DNA from: Tetracentron sinense
Lineage: Eukaryota > Streptophyta > Magnoliopsida > Trochodendrales > Trochodendraceae
Direction of reading: 5' to 3'
Length of the DNA: 64,000 nucleotides
Assembly: GCA_015143295.1 (NCBI GenBank)
Contig: JABCRI010000150.1
Span: 1-64,000, forward strand
The position numbers were made by a program, and so were the translations under genes. Each line of letters starts with the position of its first letter. The stretch's first letter is position 1. This document shows positions 45,097-54,134 of this stretch, piece after piece. The notes under the pieces are model-generated. The model did not search any database and was not told where the DNA came from. It saw only the letters and a list, made by a program, of their open reading frames with translations.

Positions 45097-45300
45097 GCAC
45101 ATGGATACAAGTTGTGCCTTGGAATAAAATAAAATTCCGAATTCGCTTTGTCTACAAACAAGGAAGCTATATGTAATGTAACTATGAATCTCATGGAGAG
45201 TTCAATTTTGGCTTAGGATGAATGCTAGCGGCATGCTTAACACATGCAAGTCGGACAGGAAGTGGTGTTTCCAATGGTAGACGAGTGAGTAACGCGTAAG
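45097..45300 (+). other. Plastid DNA insertion (NUPT): rrn16 upstream region and 5' end
   Basis: The sequence CACATGGATACAAGTTGTGC, then TTCCGAATTCGCTTTGTCTA, ACAAGGAAGCTATA and ACTATGAATC matches the conserved plastid spacer immediately upstream of the 16S rRNA gene. It runs on into the rRNA itself with scattered substitutions, mostly C-to-T and G-to-A, typical of methylated nuclear copies. The plastid similarity that I recognise stops at GTAACGCGTAAG. Confidence 0.8.
45189..45300 (+). pseudogene. rrn16: Truncated plastid 16S rRNA 5' fragment
   Basis: The first 112 bases of plastid-type 16S rRNA: TCTCATGGAGAGTTCAATTT, GGCTTAGGATGAATGC, GGCATGCTTAACACATGCAA, GTCGGAC and GTGAGTAACGCGTAA. Compared with the conserved form, AGAGTTCGATCCTGGCTCAG has become AGAGTTCAATTTTGGCTTAG. 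It is a nuclear pseudogene fragment, not a functional rRNA. Confidence 0.85.
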
Positions 45301-45982
45301 GCAGGACTGCAGAGTGAACGCCACCTTCCTCAGCCAACTTAGAGTAAGAAAAGAGTAAAATGTCACCATGGACATCTGAGGTACCGATGTGAGAAATCCG
45401 AGATTCAAACAAGATTTTTTAACTACAATGGCCATTATAGATAGACATCGAAAGTCATCAATGTTTATCGTTATTTAATTAAATGAATTTTTATCAAATC
45501 TATGAAAATGGATCACATCCCTAGAAAATGGAAACCATTTAGCGGATTTCAAATTGAAAACAATAGTCATCTAATCGTTCTCAGACTAACCTCAATATTC
45601 TCTTCTCTTAAGTGTGCTCTATTAATTGTCCCTTCCTACTGCCAGTTTATCTCCCTAAAACTATCTTAGTCAATACGACTGTATTCGATTTAGGTTAACT
45701 CGGTGATCATTTCCCTTACCCTCTCTCTTGTGCTACTCACATGGCCATCCAGTTCAAGAATTGTAAAAACTAGCACTTACAACATTTATTTTGAAGATCT
45801 AATGATTAATCAATTTATCTTGGCCATATTTGATGATTTTCCATTAAAGAGGTTACAATATTGTCCATAATGGCACACCAAGTTTAACCATCGTTATCAT
45901 CATGGAAAAAGTCTTAGAGTGAATCAATATATTTTTCACTCACAATGAGCCGGTTTGAGTAATATCTACTTCATGGCTACGC
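45301..45982. other. Non-coding, origin unclear
   Basis: The first part (45301-45420) may also be organellar, joined out of order, but I cannot place it. The rest is AT-rich nuclear-looking DNA without a gene. Confidence 0.35.
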
Positions 45983-45990
45983 ATTGACTC

Positions 45991-46357
45991 TAGGGGTGAA
46001 ATCGAGCTGAGCCGAGTAATGAGGTGTTCAAGCTTGTTCGTTGATTAAACAAGCTTGAGATTGACTTGTTTATTAAATAAAATAAAAAAGCTTGAGCTTG
46101 ACTTGTTTATTAAATAAAATTAACAAGCTTGAGCTTGACTTGTTTATTAAATAAAATTAACAAAGCTCAAACTTTAATAAACGAGACGTTCGTGAGCAAC
46201 TTGGTTCATTAGAAATAGCTGTTTATATTAGATGAACATTTTACTTTATTATCCTTATATAGGTAAACAAATTATTGTATTTAAGTTTTATTATAAATTT
46301 ATAATGGTTTAAAGGGTATTCTTATCATGTAAAATACATTATATACTATCTTTACTA

Positions 46358-46392
<35 letters not shown>

Positions 46393-46644
46393 CACATATA
46401 TATTAAATATACTTAATTTTAATATTTAAACGAAGCAAGAATACATTTTAATAGGTTTAAGTACACACATATATATAATAGAGCCGAGCTTTTAATGAGC
46501 TGAGTAGTGGTATGTTCAAGCTCAACACATTAATTAAATGAGTTCAAAAATCAAAGCTTGAGCTTGGTTTGTTCATTAAATAAACAAGCTTAAGGAGCCG
46601 GGATCAAGCTGTTCAAGAGTAGCTTAGTTCATTAACAAGCCCTA
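45991..46644. mobile_element. 654-bp hAT MITE with perfect 8-bp target duplication
   Basis: ATTGACTC flanks both ends (45983-45990 and 46645-46652). The termini are TAGGGGTG and, reverse-complemented, TAGGGCTTG, the canonical TAGGG hAT ends. Inside are three tandem copies of an AAGCTTGAGCTTGACTTGTT unit (about 46050-46160), a TG/TA microsatellite (about 46356-46392) and inverted AGCTTGAGCTTG-rich sub-terminal regions. It is non-coding. Confidence 0.88.
46356..46394. repeat. TG/TA compound microsatellite
   Basis: GTGTGTGTGTGTG runs straight into TATATATATATATA inside the hAT MITE. It is likely to be length-variable. Confidence 0.85.
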
Positions 46645-46837
46645 ATTGACTCTCCATCAAAACTGTTACGATCACCTTCGGGAAGACAACATAATAAATG
46701 GTGTACATATGCCATAGTAAAGTGTTTAAATGCATGTGTAATACAAATGTACTGTGTTTAGTTCTCTCAAATAGGCCTATCAAAAAAATCCTTTCACAAG
46801 GGCACCCTACCCTTTAGGGTTAGGGCCTAGTCAATCT

Positions 46838-46936
46838 AGACCCTTGAAGGGTTAGGATAGAGTTATGGTCTTGCCCTTATAAGTAAGGGCAAGATTAGGG
46901 TAAGACCATAACTCTATCCTAGCCCTTCAAGGGTCT
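46838..46936. repeat. 35-bp perfect-stem inverted repeat
   Basis: The left arm 46838-46872 (AGACCCTTGAAGGGTTAGGA...GGTCTT) pairs with 46902-46936 (AAGACCATAACTCTATCC...GGGTCT) across a 29-base loop that holds a smaller GCCCTTAT/AAGTAAGGGC hairpin. A diverged single copy of the same sequence occurs at about 48205-48300. It is a MITE-like hairpin rather than a terminator. Confidence 0.8.
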
Positions 46937-47198
46937 AACAACTTACCCTAACTTGAACCCCTTATAATTCTAATCCAAATCCCTTGAAATCCTAACCCTA
47001 AGTCCCTAATTGGTTGATTACTTTGATTAGAGCCTTAGTATTGCCAAGATAGGTTCCATTTTATCTAGTTTTATTATTATACTTGTTTTATTTTACTTTA
47101 TATTTATTTTAATTAATTTTAATTGAATTATCTGTTGGGTCTTTGAGGAGGAGAAATATTCAGTTGGGTCGCAACTGAAAAAGCAAATAGATAAATTT

Positions 47199-47903
47199 AT
47201 GGAAGAAACGTTAGAGCTAAGAAAGAAAAATAGCAAAGATAAAGACCATAATATGCCAAGATCTGAAGAGGACTTTAGAGGGTATGTGGAAGGTTATGTA
47301 GAACACCAAGGTAATGATTGTGATAAGAGTTTAAATTCCTCATCTCCATTAGACGAAGTGGGGGATACTTTAGCTTTTGAAGGAGAGAAGATTATGGATC
47401 CTTTTCTGGCTGATTATCAAAGTTTGTTAAATTCTTTACTAACAGCAAAACCTTGCTGGGTATTAAAACTAAAGAAGTATTCCAAACCTAAGGAGAATAT
47501 TCAAGGTGAGTCAGATTGCTTCTCTGAATCCAGATTGTCCAAAGAAATAGAGGTAGAAAATGGGGAAGACCTTCTTAAGCAGTGTACAGATTTATCCTCA
47601 AGATCGAAGGAGCTAGTTGAATTTTCCAGGTTTGCTCATCTTTTCAACGAGATAGGTTACTTCGAAGAAGAAGTGGAAGAGAGGTTACAGAATGTGAATT
47701 CTGATTGCACGCCTTATGCTCGTGGGCTTGGTAACCAGGATGCAGTTTGTGATGATATTCTTAATGAAGATTTTGAAGAAAATAACAGTTTTCAACCTGT
47801 GACTTCAAGGAGAAATAAGAAAAATAATAAAACTTCAACAATTGATTCTTCTCAAGGAAGACCCCAGAGGGAGGTTAGGAAACCTACTCGATTTAAAGAG
47901 TAG
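47199..47903 (+). CDS. Uncharacterised 234-residue acidic ORF, probably LINE-associated
   Basis: This frame is uninterrupted and longer than chance allows here. It stays open upstream of the ATG to about 47130 (an in-frame TGA lies just before), so the true start is uncertain. The protein is acidic and hydrophilic (many Glu, Asp, Lys, Ser). Its C-terminus is basic: FQPVTSRRNKKNNK, then RPQREVRKPTRFKE. No catalytic motif, signal peptide or membrane segment was seen. Downstream (47904-48140) is a G/T-rich stretch, GTAAGGCTTTTTGTCCCCCC, then an A-run, resembling a LINE 3' untranslated region. I infer the end of a LINE ORF1-like protein with ORF2 deleted, but do not recognise the family. A captured host fragment is the alternative. 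Confidence 0.45.
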   Translation: MEETLELRKKNSKDKDHNMPRSEEDFRGYVEGYVEHQGNDCDKSLNSSSPLDEVGDTLAFEGEKIMDPFLADYQSLLNSLLTAKPCWVLKLKKYSKPKENIQGESDCFSESRLSKEIEVENGEDLLKQCTDLSSRSKELVEFSRFAHLFNEIGYFEEEVEERLQNVNSDCTPYARGLGNQDAVCDDILNEDFEENNSFQPVTSRRNKKNNKTSTIDSSQGRPQREVRKPTRFKE

Positions 47904-48145
47904 TTTCATATCATGATGGTTTAGGGGTAAGGGTTTGTTGTCCCCTATTTTGTTTTGTAAGAGGTGTTCTCATTTTAGTCTTATTGACTTTGTGTTTTTG
48001 TAGGGGTAAGGCTTTTTGTCCCCCCCCTCATTGCTTTTTGTTATCAATAAACCGGTAGCGGTTTGCCAAACCCCCCACTCTCACTGAGTGGCTTAAAAAA
48101 TTAAAATTATTGCTGGGTTTACATTTTGTATAAAAAAAAATCTGT
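47904..48145 (+). repeat. LINE-like 3' tail, also present inverted at 55.25-55.32 kb
   Basis: The sequence AATAAACCGGTAGCGGTTTG, CCAAACCCCCCACT, TGAGTGGCTTAAAAAATTAA is followed by an A-run at 48132-48140. The minus strand at 55255-55320 has the same order (AATAAACAGGTAGGGGTTTT, CCCAACCCCCCCTCCC, GTGTGGTTTTAAAAAAATT), ending in TAA repeats. Shared 3' ends with A-rich tails point to a LINE or SINE family. Confidence 0.5.
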
Positions 48146-48189
48146 TATTTCGAACGAGAAAAAAATTATTTGATTTTCTTTCTCACCCT

Positions 48190-48350
48190 TTGGCCCTGCC
48201 TAGCCTTGACCTTTAAGGATATGGTTAGAGCTTAGTCAATCTAGGCTCTTGAAGGGCTAGGATAGGGTTGAGGTCATGCCCATATAAGTAAGTGCAGGGT
48301 TAGGGCTGACCTTGCCCGGCCTTTTGACACCCTTACTCTCAACCTAACCA
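48190..48350. repeat. Diverged copy of the 46.8-kb hairpin family
   Basis: GCTTAGTCAATCTAGGCTCT, TGAAGGGCTAGGATAGGGTT and CATATAAGTAAGTGCAGGGT parallel 46829-46885. The segment ends CCTTGCCCGGCCTTTTGACA and CCC, a common end of GGGTGTCAAAAGGCCGGGC-type plant MITEs. The ORF at 47.2 kb lies between this and the first copy. Confidence 0.55.
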
Positions 48351-48906
48351 CAATTTTTTTTATAATAATATAAACTGGTCTAGAATCTTGCCCCGGTCTC
48401 TGAATAACCGCGGACTTGTCAGACTAGGTTAGGATTTGCCACCATAAACAAATGCACCAATGACAATATTTCCAAAAGGACCAAAACTCATGGGTCGCAG
48501 GATGTTGGATTCGGATCTTGTTGAGACGGTTTATTCGGGTCATGGTTTGATTGGACTAGGGTTACCAAATTCACTACATGCTATAGCGAATCGTGAATCG
48601 AGCAAACCCGAACTGGTTCATGGTTTGGTTCGGATTAGTTCGTAAAATTGAGCGAACCACATAGTGGTTTCAAAACAATCTTAGTTTGTCAAATTTTTCA
48701 TTCAAATTCACTGATATTTTTCTTTGGGTTTGAAATTTTTTTATTTTGAGTTCACAAACCGTTCATAAAATGTAATTGTTTAAAAAAATTTCAAACAAGT
48801 ATTTGTAGTATATTGGTTACATGCTTAAAAGATATATATTTTAATAATATAATATAAAATATATATTTTGTTTTATATTCTTAAGTAGCGAATCAAACTA
48901 AAGAAC

Positions 48907-49198
48907 ACTGTTGTCAGAACCGAAACAGACAGATCGATCAAACCAGAAAAACCGGGAACCGGTCCCCTCACTGGTTCCCAACCCCCCAAAACTAGACCGT
49001 TTTAAAAACCGGTCATTTTTGTGAAAACTGGAAGAACCGCTCGGTTGAACCGGGAACTGATGGTCAGAATCGGTTGAGAATCGATCAAAACCGGTCATAA
49101 ATGGATTTAAAAATAAATAAAAATAAAAAAGGACACGGTTGAATCGTGAACCGGCCACTCAATTGGTTTGATGACCGGTCCGGTTCTGATAACATTGT
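48907..49198. mobile_element. 292-bp hAT MITE nested in an ACCGGTT-rich repeat
   Basis: The perfect 8-bp duplication TAAAGAAC flanks it (48899-48906 and 49199-49206). The ends are inverted: ACTGTTGTCAGAACCG and, reverse-complemented, ACAATGTTATCAGAACCG. The interior is rich in AACCGG motifs and non-coding. It sits inside a larger GCGAACC-rich repeat (about 48520-49420), about 750 bp upstream of the heat-shock factor exon. Confidence 0.85.
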
Positions 49199-49309
49199 TA
49201 AAGAACCTAAGCGAACCGAAAAAACGAATGATCTCATCCTATCCCTAGCGAATTGGGTTCACTCTAGAGTGGCAAATTGCGAACCGCGAACCCGAATTCG
49301 AATCGAGCG

Positions 49310-49415
49310 AACTGACGAACCTGATAACATTGGATTGGCCCCAACAAAACCCTGAGTGGAACAGATCGAGTTAGGCACCAACAAAACCTGATAACATTGG
49401 ATTGGCCAAAAAAAT
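49310..49415. repeat. 70-bp direct duplication
   Basis: ACCTGATAACATTGGATTGG and the neighbouring CACCAACAAAAC-type sequence occur twice (about 49318-49343 and 49388-49413). It is non-coding. Confidence 0.7.
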
Positions 49416-49589
49416 CCAATCCAAACGCCACCTAAGCCCGACCCAGAATAATAATGCCCATGCTCAAAACCAGTCAAAGACTGTTTGGTATCGACTTCTT
49501 TCTACCCCATATCCATTTACCAAACCTGGACTGGGCTTATCCCGAACAGAGGATTGAACTCAGTACCTGTCCGTACAGTACAACAGAAA

Positions 49590-49949
49590 AATTTTCATGC
49601 TCTGTCAGTTGTCTGTTATTCGTCCGGTACTATTCCTCTCCTGTACTGTATTCCATTCCTTCTCTTCCTTTCTTAGGGTTTCTGAATTCTGTCCTCTCTC
49701 ACGGGATTGGGGCTTTTGGTTTTCCGAATCAATGGCCGATCGTCTCTGGTCCTCCTTACATATATTCTTCGTTTTCTTGTATTTGGTTGATTCGTCTCTA
49801 GTTTTCTCAATTTGGGTTCTGAAGTTAATGGATTGAAGAATTATTACTGGAGAACCTGGAAAAAAGTTGTTTTTCTTGTTCTATCTTGATTAATCTCTTG
49901 TTTTTGGATTGAAAGACAACGATTTAGAGTTATTGAAAAGCGTATAATC
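49590..49949 (+). other. Probable promoter/5' UTR of the heat-shock factor exon
   Basis: A pyrimidine-rich, less AT-biased stretch containing TTCTTAGGGTTTCTGAATTC, typical of plant 5' untranslated regions, precedes the ATG at 49950. Short open frames here are not conserved-looking. No heat-shock element cluster could be defended. Confidence 0.35.
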
Positions 49950-50165
49950 ATGGAAAAATCAATTGATAAGGGACCTCCACTTTCGCGTTTTCTTTCTAGA
50001 TGTTTGGATATGGTTGATGATCCCAACACAGACAAGATCATTTCATGGAGTCCGACGAATGATGGCTTTATTATCTGGGATATGAATGAGTTTTCCCATG
50101 TCTTGCTTCCCAAGTATTTTAAACACAGCAATTACGCAAGCTTCCTGAGGCAGCTCAATGCATAT
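49950..50165 (+). CDS. Heat-shock transcription factor, exon 1 (partial DNA-binding domain)
   Basis: Seventy-two codons encode the N-terminal two-thirds of a plant HSF winged-helix DNA-binding domain, which binds nGAAn elements in heat-shock promoters. Visible segments are CLDMVDDPNTDKIISWSP, the DGFIIWDMNEFSHVLLPKYF region and the recognition-helix start KHSNYASFLRQLNAY. The exon ends TAT|GTGAGC, phase 0, directly after RQLNAY. This is the position of the single intron conserved in plant HSF genes, where the next exon starts GFRK. The usual LNTY reads LNAY. No second exon was found up to the window end. Either the intron runs past 64000 through the nested transposons, or this is an orphan duplicate exon. 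The class cannot be assigned. Confidence 0.75.
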
Positions 50166-50689
50166 GTGAGCTTCTCTTCTCCTTTTCATAGATATGTGCT
50201 GGTGATTATATAATGTTTCATGTTTTTGTATTAGTTCTGGACCATATAATTGCTTCTTGATTGTTGGTTTTCGATTTCTGTGTGGTATTCATGTTGGGTT
50301 TTGAATTCTTTTTGGAATGCTAAGGTTCTAGTCATTGACTCCTTGTTGGGTTTTACTTCTTCTATCATATGCAAATCGCTTAATGGTTTGCATATGGTTA
50401 AGCAAAATGCTAAATTCCGAGTTATTTTAAGCAATTTAGTCTGCATTGGCTGCTCATTGATCAGCCAATGCCTTTGATGACCCCGTTAAGAATCTAAGAT
50501 GTTGAGTTTATATGCAGTAGAACTGTGAAATACATGTCGACGACATTATGCAATTAGATGAAAAGATGATCTCATGAATAACATATGTATGTGTGTAATG
50601 CCTTATCATGAGGGAAATCAAACAAATTCAATTACATCTTGTCGTATTGGGAACTCTTTGTGATCCTTTTGCTGCTGGATCAGTGCCTT

Positions 50690-51215
50690 CTTTGTGATTT
50701 CCAGCTGCGGCAATCTTGCTCATGCTCACATCCTCTTTCACCATCTCCGCCTGGTGCCTAGCCCACCACTTTCATTTGGAACACTACAATTCGAGCTTTT
50801 GCGGAGAAAAGTGAAGCTGTTAAAGCTATCTCTAATCTATTCAAAACCATATGCTAGAGAAGGTCCTATAACCGAACAACTTCACCTTTTTTTTCCTCCT
50901 CAAAGCTTGCATAAAACTTTTCGATGTTCCATGCAGGTGACAATTCCACACCCAAACCATCAGATTTGGATGGGAATCTTACAATTTTGTCCATAAACGG
51001 TTTGATCCATTTATATGCTAGTTGTAATTGCATAGTTCTCATTAATTTTAATATAGTTTGAACTGTGGTGTGATTTCATGGACTGTTGTGATCAATGGTT
51101 ATGGAAAATCCGGGCAGCTTGTAATCACCCAGTAATTGTTATGCTTGAAAAAATGTAGCTTTTGGACTAACATGATTGGTGGTTATGCCAAGTTTGAAGA
51201 CGTGAGCCAACTTCT
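50690..51215 (+). pseudogene. PPR-protein pseudogene fragment
   Basis: With two or more frame changes the translation follows a plant pentatricopeptide repeat protein: SSCGNLAHAHILFHHL, SPTTFIWNTTIRAFAEKSE, PNNFTFFFLLKACIKLFDVP, then ISWTVVINGYGKSGQL and FWTNMIGGYAKFEDV. PPR proteins bind organellar RNA. Here only a few repeats remain, with stops near 50866 and 51136, so it is dead. It lies just downstream of the HSF exon on the same strand. Confidence 0.65.
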
Positions 51216-51970
51216 TTTCCATTGCCCAGTTTGGATCTTTTTTTTGAAAAATTGGGGTTTCAGAACCTTTCCTAAAGGAGATGAAGGACTGTGTCCTTAA
51301 TTGGCCTAAAGGCATTTTTAGCAACAGGGGCAATATTCATTGGAAAATGGTACCTTTCGTTGTTTGCTGGGGTGTCTAGAAGGAAATGAACAATAGGATC
51401 TTACGGGCTGGAGTTATCTTTGCCAAAGCTATGCACTTCCAAGTTCCATAGAGTGGAGCTAATTATTTGCGTGGCCTCTTCCTTGAGTTTTCAGATGCCC
51501 ATGGTAGAGATTTTCTACATAGTTGGAGTGATGAAGCTTTTTGTGATAAGCTCCCACTATGTGAGCCATTTTGTTGAGAAAATCCTCTTTTTCTATGCTT
51601 TTTGTGCACTTTTATCTCTTCATAATACGAATCTTGTTATTCATAAAAAAGAGGTGGTTACAGATCTTCATCTCATGGAGCCCATATTAGAGTCTTGCTA
51701 TTTTCCTTGTTCTGTTCTTGGTAGAGGGAAGAAGATTCCTTCTAGGAACCTCTACGCACCATGAACACCTCCCTTAGGTTTCAATTTAAAAGTTGTTTAA
51801 CTCTCCTTTTGTTAGTTCTCTTTTTTTTTCCCCTTTAGGTTTGCCAATGATTGAGATAACTCCATACGGCTTTCTTTTAGACTTCCAACTTAGAGGTTCT
51901 CTTCCCTCCTTATGTGAGGGTACTTAATCTTTTGAAGCCTTTTGTATTGGTTGCATTAAGAGGTGAGAAA
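51216..51970 (+). pseudogene. LINE zinc-binding/C-terminal remnant
   Basis: The translation gives LLFHCPVWIFFLKNWGF, LKEMKDCVLNWPKGIFSNRG, VPFVVCWGV then KEMNNRILR. This matches the linker after the zinc-binding domain in plant LINE ORF2 proteins (HCP..W.......F, then the WK.R/KE.N.R segment). A T-rich 3' part (AGCCTTTTGTATTGGTTGCA near 51935) resembles LINE 3' untranslated sequence. Stops and frame changes throughout. Confidence 0.6.
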
Positions 51971-52600
51971 GTATCTTCTAGGACCCTCTTTTTGGTCCTC
52001 GGATCCTTTTAGTAACTAAATTCATTCAATCCTTTCCTTTACTGTAGGTGTCTTTATTTTTACCTTTTAGCTCATTAATAAGAGGATCTCTTTATGACAT
52101 ATTACTTCCTACATCATCTTCATATTGTATGGTTTTTCTTCTTTTATCCAAGAGCGTTTCTTGTCTAACTCTCTTTCTTATGTTCTACTTGAGGTGAGAG
52201 AATGTCCCATCAAATGGTTCATATGATATGCTCATTCACATTTTATCTATTCAAACTCTCTTAAATCTTTGCCCAAGTTGGTAGTTCAAAGAGATTAGTT
52301 TAAGTGAACATTGAAAGCGTAGATAAGGTCTTCTATGAATGGATGAATTGGGGTGCAAACCTTTCCCGATTTATAACTGAACCTCCTTTCCGAATGTTTT
52401 GGTTGGTCAGTCATTTTTCTATGAAGAATTCTCTAAACCATCTTATGGTGACTACTCACACCTTAGTTGATAATTGGCGGCGACTCTAAATTTCCCATAT
52501 TAATACACTTGTGCTAGTGTGGGAAAGACCTTTTAAACTCTCATAAAAGTCTCTAAATATAGAGGCTTCGTGCTATTTCAGTTGCAAGTTGCAACCAAAG
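51971..52600. other. Non-coding, no gene seen
   Basis: Intergenic sequence between a LINE remnant and the gypsy LTR. No motif was recognised. Confidence 0.4.
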
Positions 52601-53900
52601 TGATGTAGGACTATGCAATGACCTAAAATCTAATGAGCTGAGATCAAGATTGAATTAACAATAATAATGAAAACCATAAATTAGCAATCTTATCACAAAT
52701 AATTGTCCAAAAGATTCAAGAAAGCAATTTTAGGAAGATTCAAGGCCATGTCACAAACCTACAATAATGACCCTCATTTATATCTATGAGGGTTAATGGA
52801 ATTCTATAATTCTATAAACTTAGGGATTAACCTTTTGTCAATGCAAATTTCTTGGCCTTTTCTAGGGTTTCAAAGGTTGGTAACTGATTTTAGAGTTTTG
52901 AAGGGTAGAGGGTCTTGCAAATAATATGTTAGGGTTAGGGTACCATTCGAATTGGTCTAGACTCGAGAGGGCTAGGATTTTGATTAGGACAGGTAATGAA
53001 TGCTGCAGATGGCTGTATAGGGGCTAGGGTTTTGGGTTTTACCGACTGTTTTAAAGTTTTGGACAGGTAGGAGGGCTGTGGTTGCAATGGGGTGGAATAT
53101 GATGGTCTGCGGCTGAGGGGGAACAAGTGTAAGGGCCGTAGGATGAAGGGGATGGGCTGTAGGATCAGGGACAACAAAGAATAATAGACTGTGGAGGTGT
53201 GGCAGCACTGGGACAGGCTGCTGGGTGGCTGCAGGTGGTGTCTGGCAGCAAGGTAAGGGGGCTACAGGGTTTTGGAGGCAAGGAGGGGACAGGGGGACTG
53301 GTGTGTCAGCCTGTAGAGAGGTTGGGGACTTGCAACAGCCTTGGGGATGCAGGGAAAGGTCTAGGGTTTGGTTGGATATGGTTTCTTGCAAGGGAAATCA
53401 AAGATCTAGGGATTGATTGATTAGAGTTCAATGAAAACAGAAATCAAAAAGAAGAATAAAGAGAAGATCAAGAAAATACCTTAGACTTTTGGGAATCACT
53501 CCCATGGCATCACACCAAGAATCCTCTGGGAATCACTCCCATAAATCACAGCAAATCCAATCACTGGAGAATGCTCAAAAGCACTTTCTTTCATTCATAA
53601 AATTCATCAGCTAAAAATTTACAGCAAAAAGAGTCTTTAAATAGTTGAAACCCTAATTGTAAAAAGACTCAAATAACCAAAACTAATAACAAGACGATAA
53701 TAACCTAATACTAATAAAATGTTTCTTCTAACTAAAAGTCCAGCCCATTGGGCTTTTAAAAATATGCTAAATCATACTAAACCAGCCAATATGCACACCT
53801 TCCCATTGTGGGGTCTTCCTAATGATCTTTGTGTGCAAATGAGGTCTACAATACCCAAAATCATCTACCCAAAGTGACACATGGGTCTTCTTTTTCTTCC
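52601..53900 (-). repeat. Left LTR of the 52.6-kb gypsy element
   Basis: Segments at 53303-53700 (AGAGAGGTTGGGGACT, CTAGGGTTTGGTTGGATATG, GGGAATCACTCCCATGGCAT, CAAAAGCACTTTCTTTCATT) recur in order at 56500-56547, 59752-60009 and 63924-64000. The far end is uncertain because its partner lies outside the window. It contains a G-rich block (53100-53340) and a duplicated GGGAATCACTCCC unit. Confidence 0.8.
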
Positions 53901-54134
53901 TCCGCCTATGATAAGCTTGTAACTCTTTTTGATGTTGGATGTTCGCATCAACTCTCTCCGACTGAAAATGATTCATCCCCAATGAATCATAACTATGCTA
54001 ATAATTCAAGATGTCAGGATTAATCCATTGTAGCTCGTTTCTAGTAATCTATTTGTAATCTGCCTTTGGTCGACCTTTTCCCTTGACAAGGTAGTTTTGG
54101 TACCCTCCATGTTTAGTGGAAACCACTTGATCAT

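Noticed and set aside
45301..45420. Continuation of the plastid insertion
   Set aside because: I could not match it to the 16S gene or recall another plastid region, so the insertion is ended at 45300.
46860..46936. Rho-independent-type terminator hairpin
   Set aside because: Plant nuclear DNA; the hairpin belongs to a dispersed repeat with a relative at 48.2 kb.
49454..49836. Overlapping plus-strand frames upstream of the HSF ATG
   Set aside because: More likely promoter and 5' UTR; no conserved motif and no splice link to the HSF frame.
52935..53391. Proline-rich minus-strand frames over the G-rich block
   Set aside because: They lie within a gypsy LTR, the composition explains the open frames, and the other LTR copy does not keep them.
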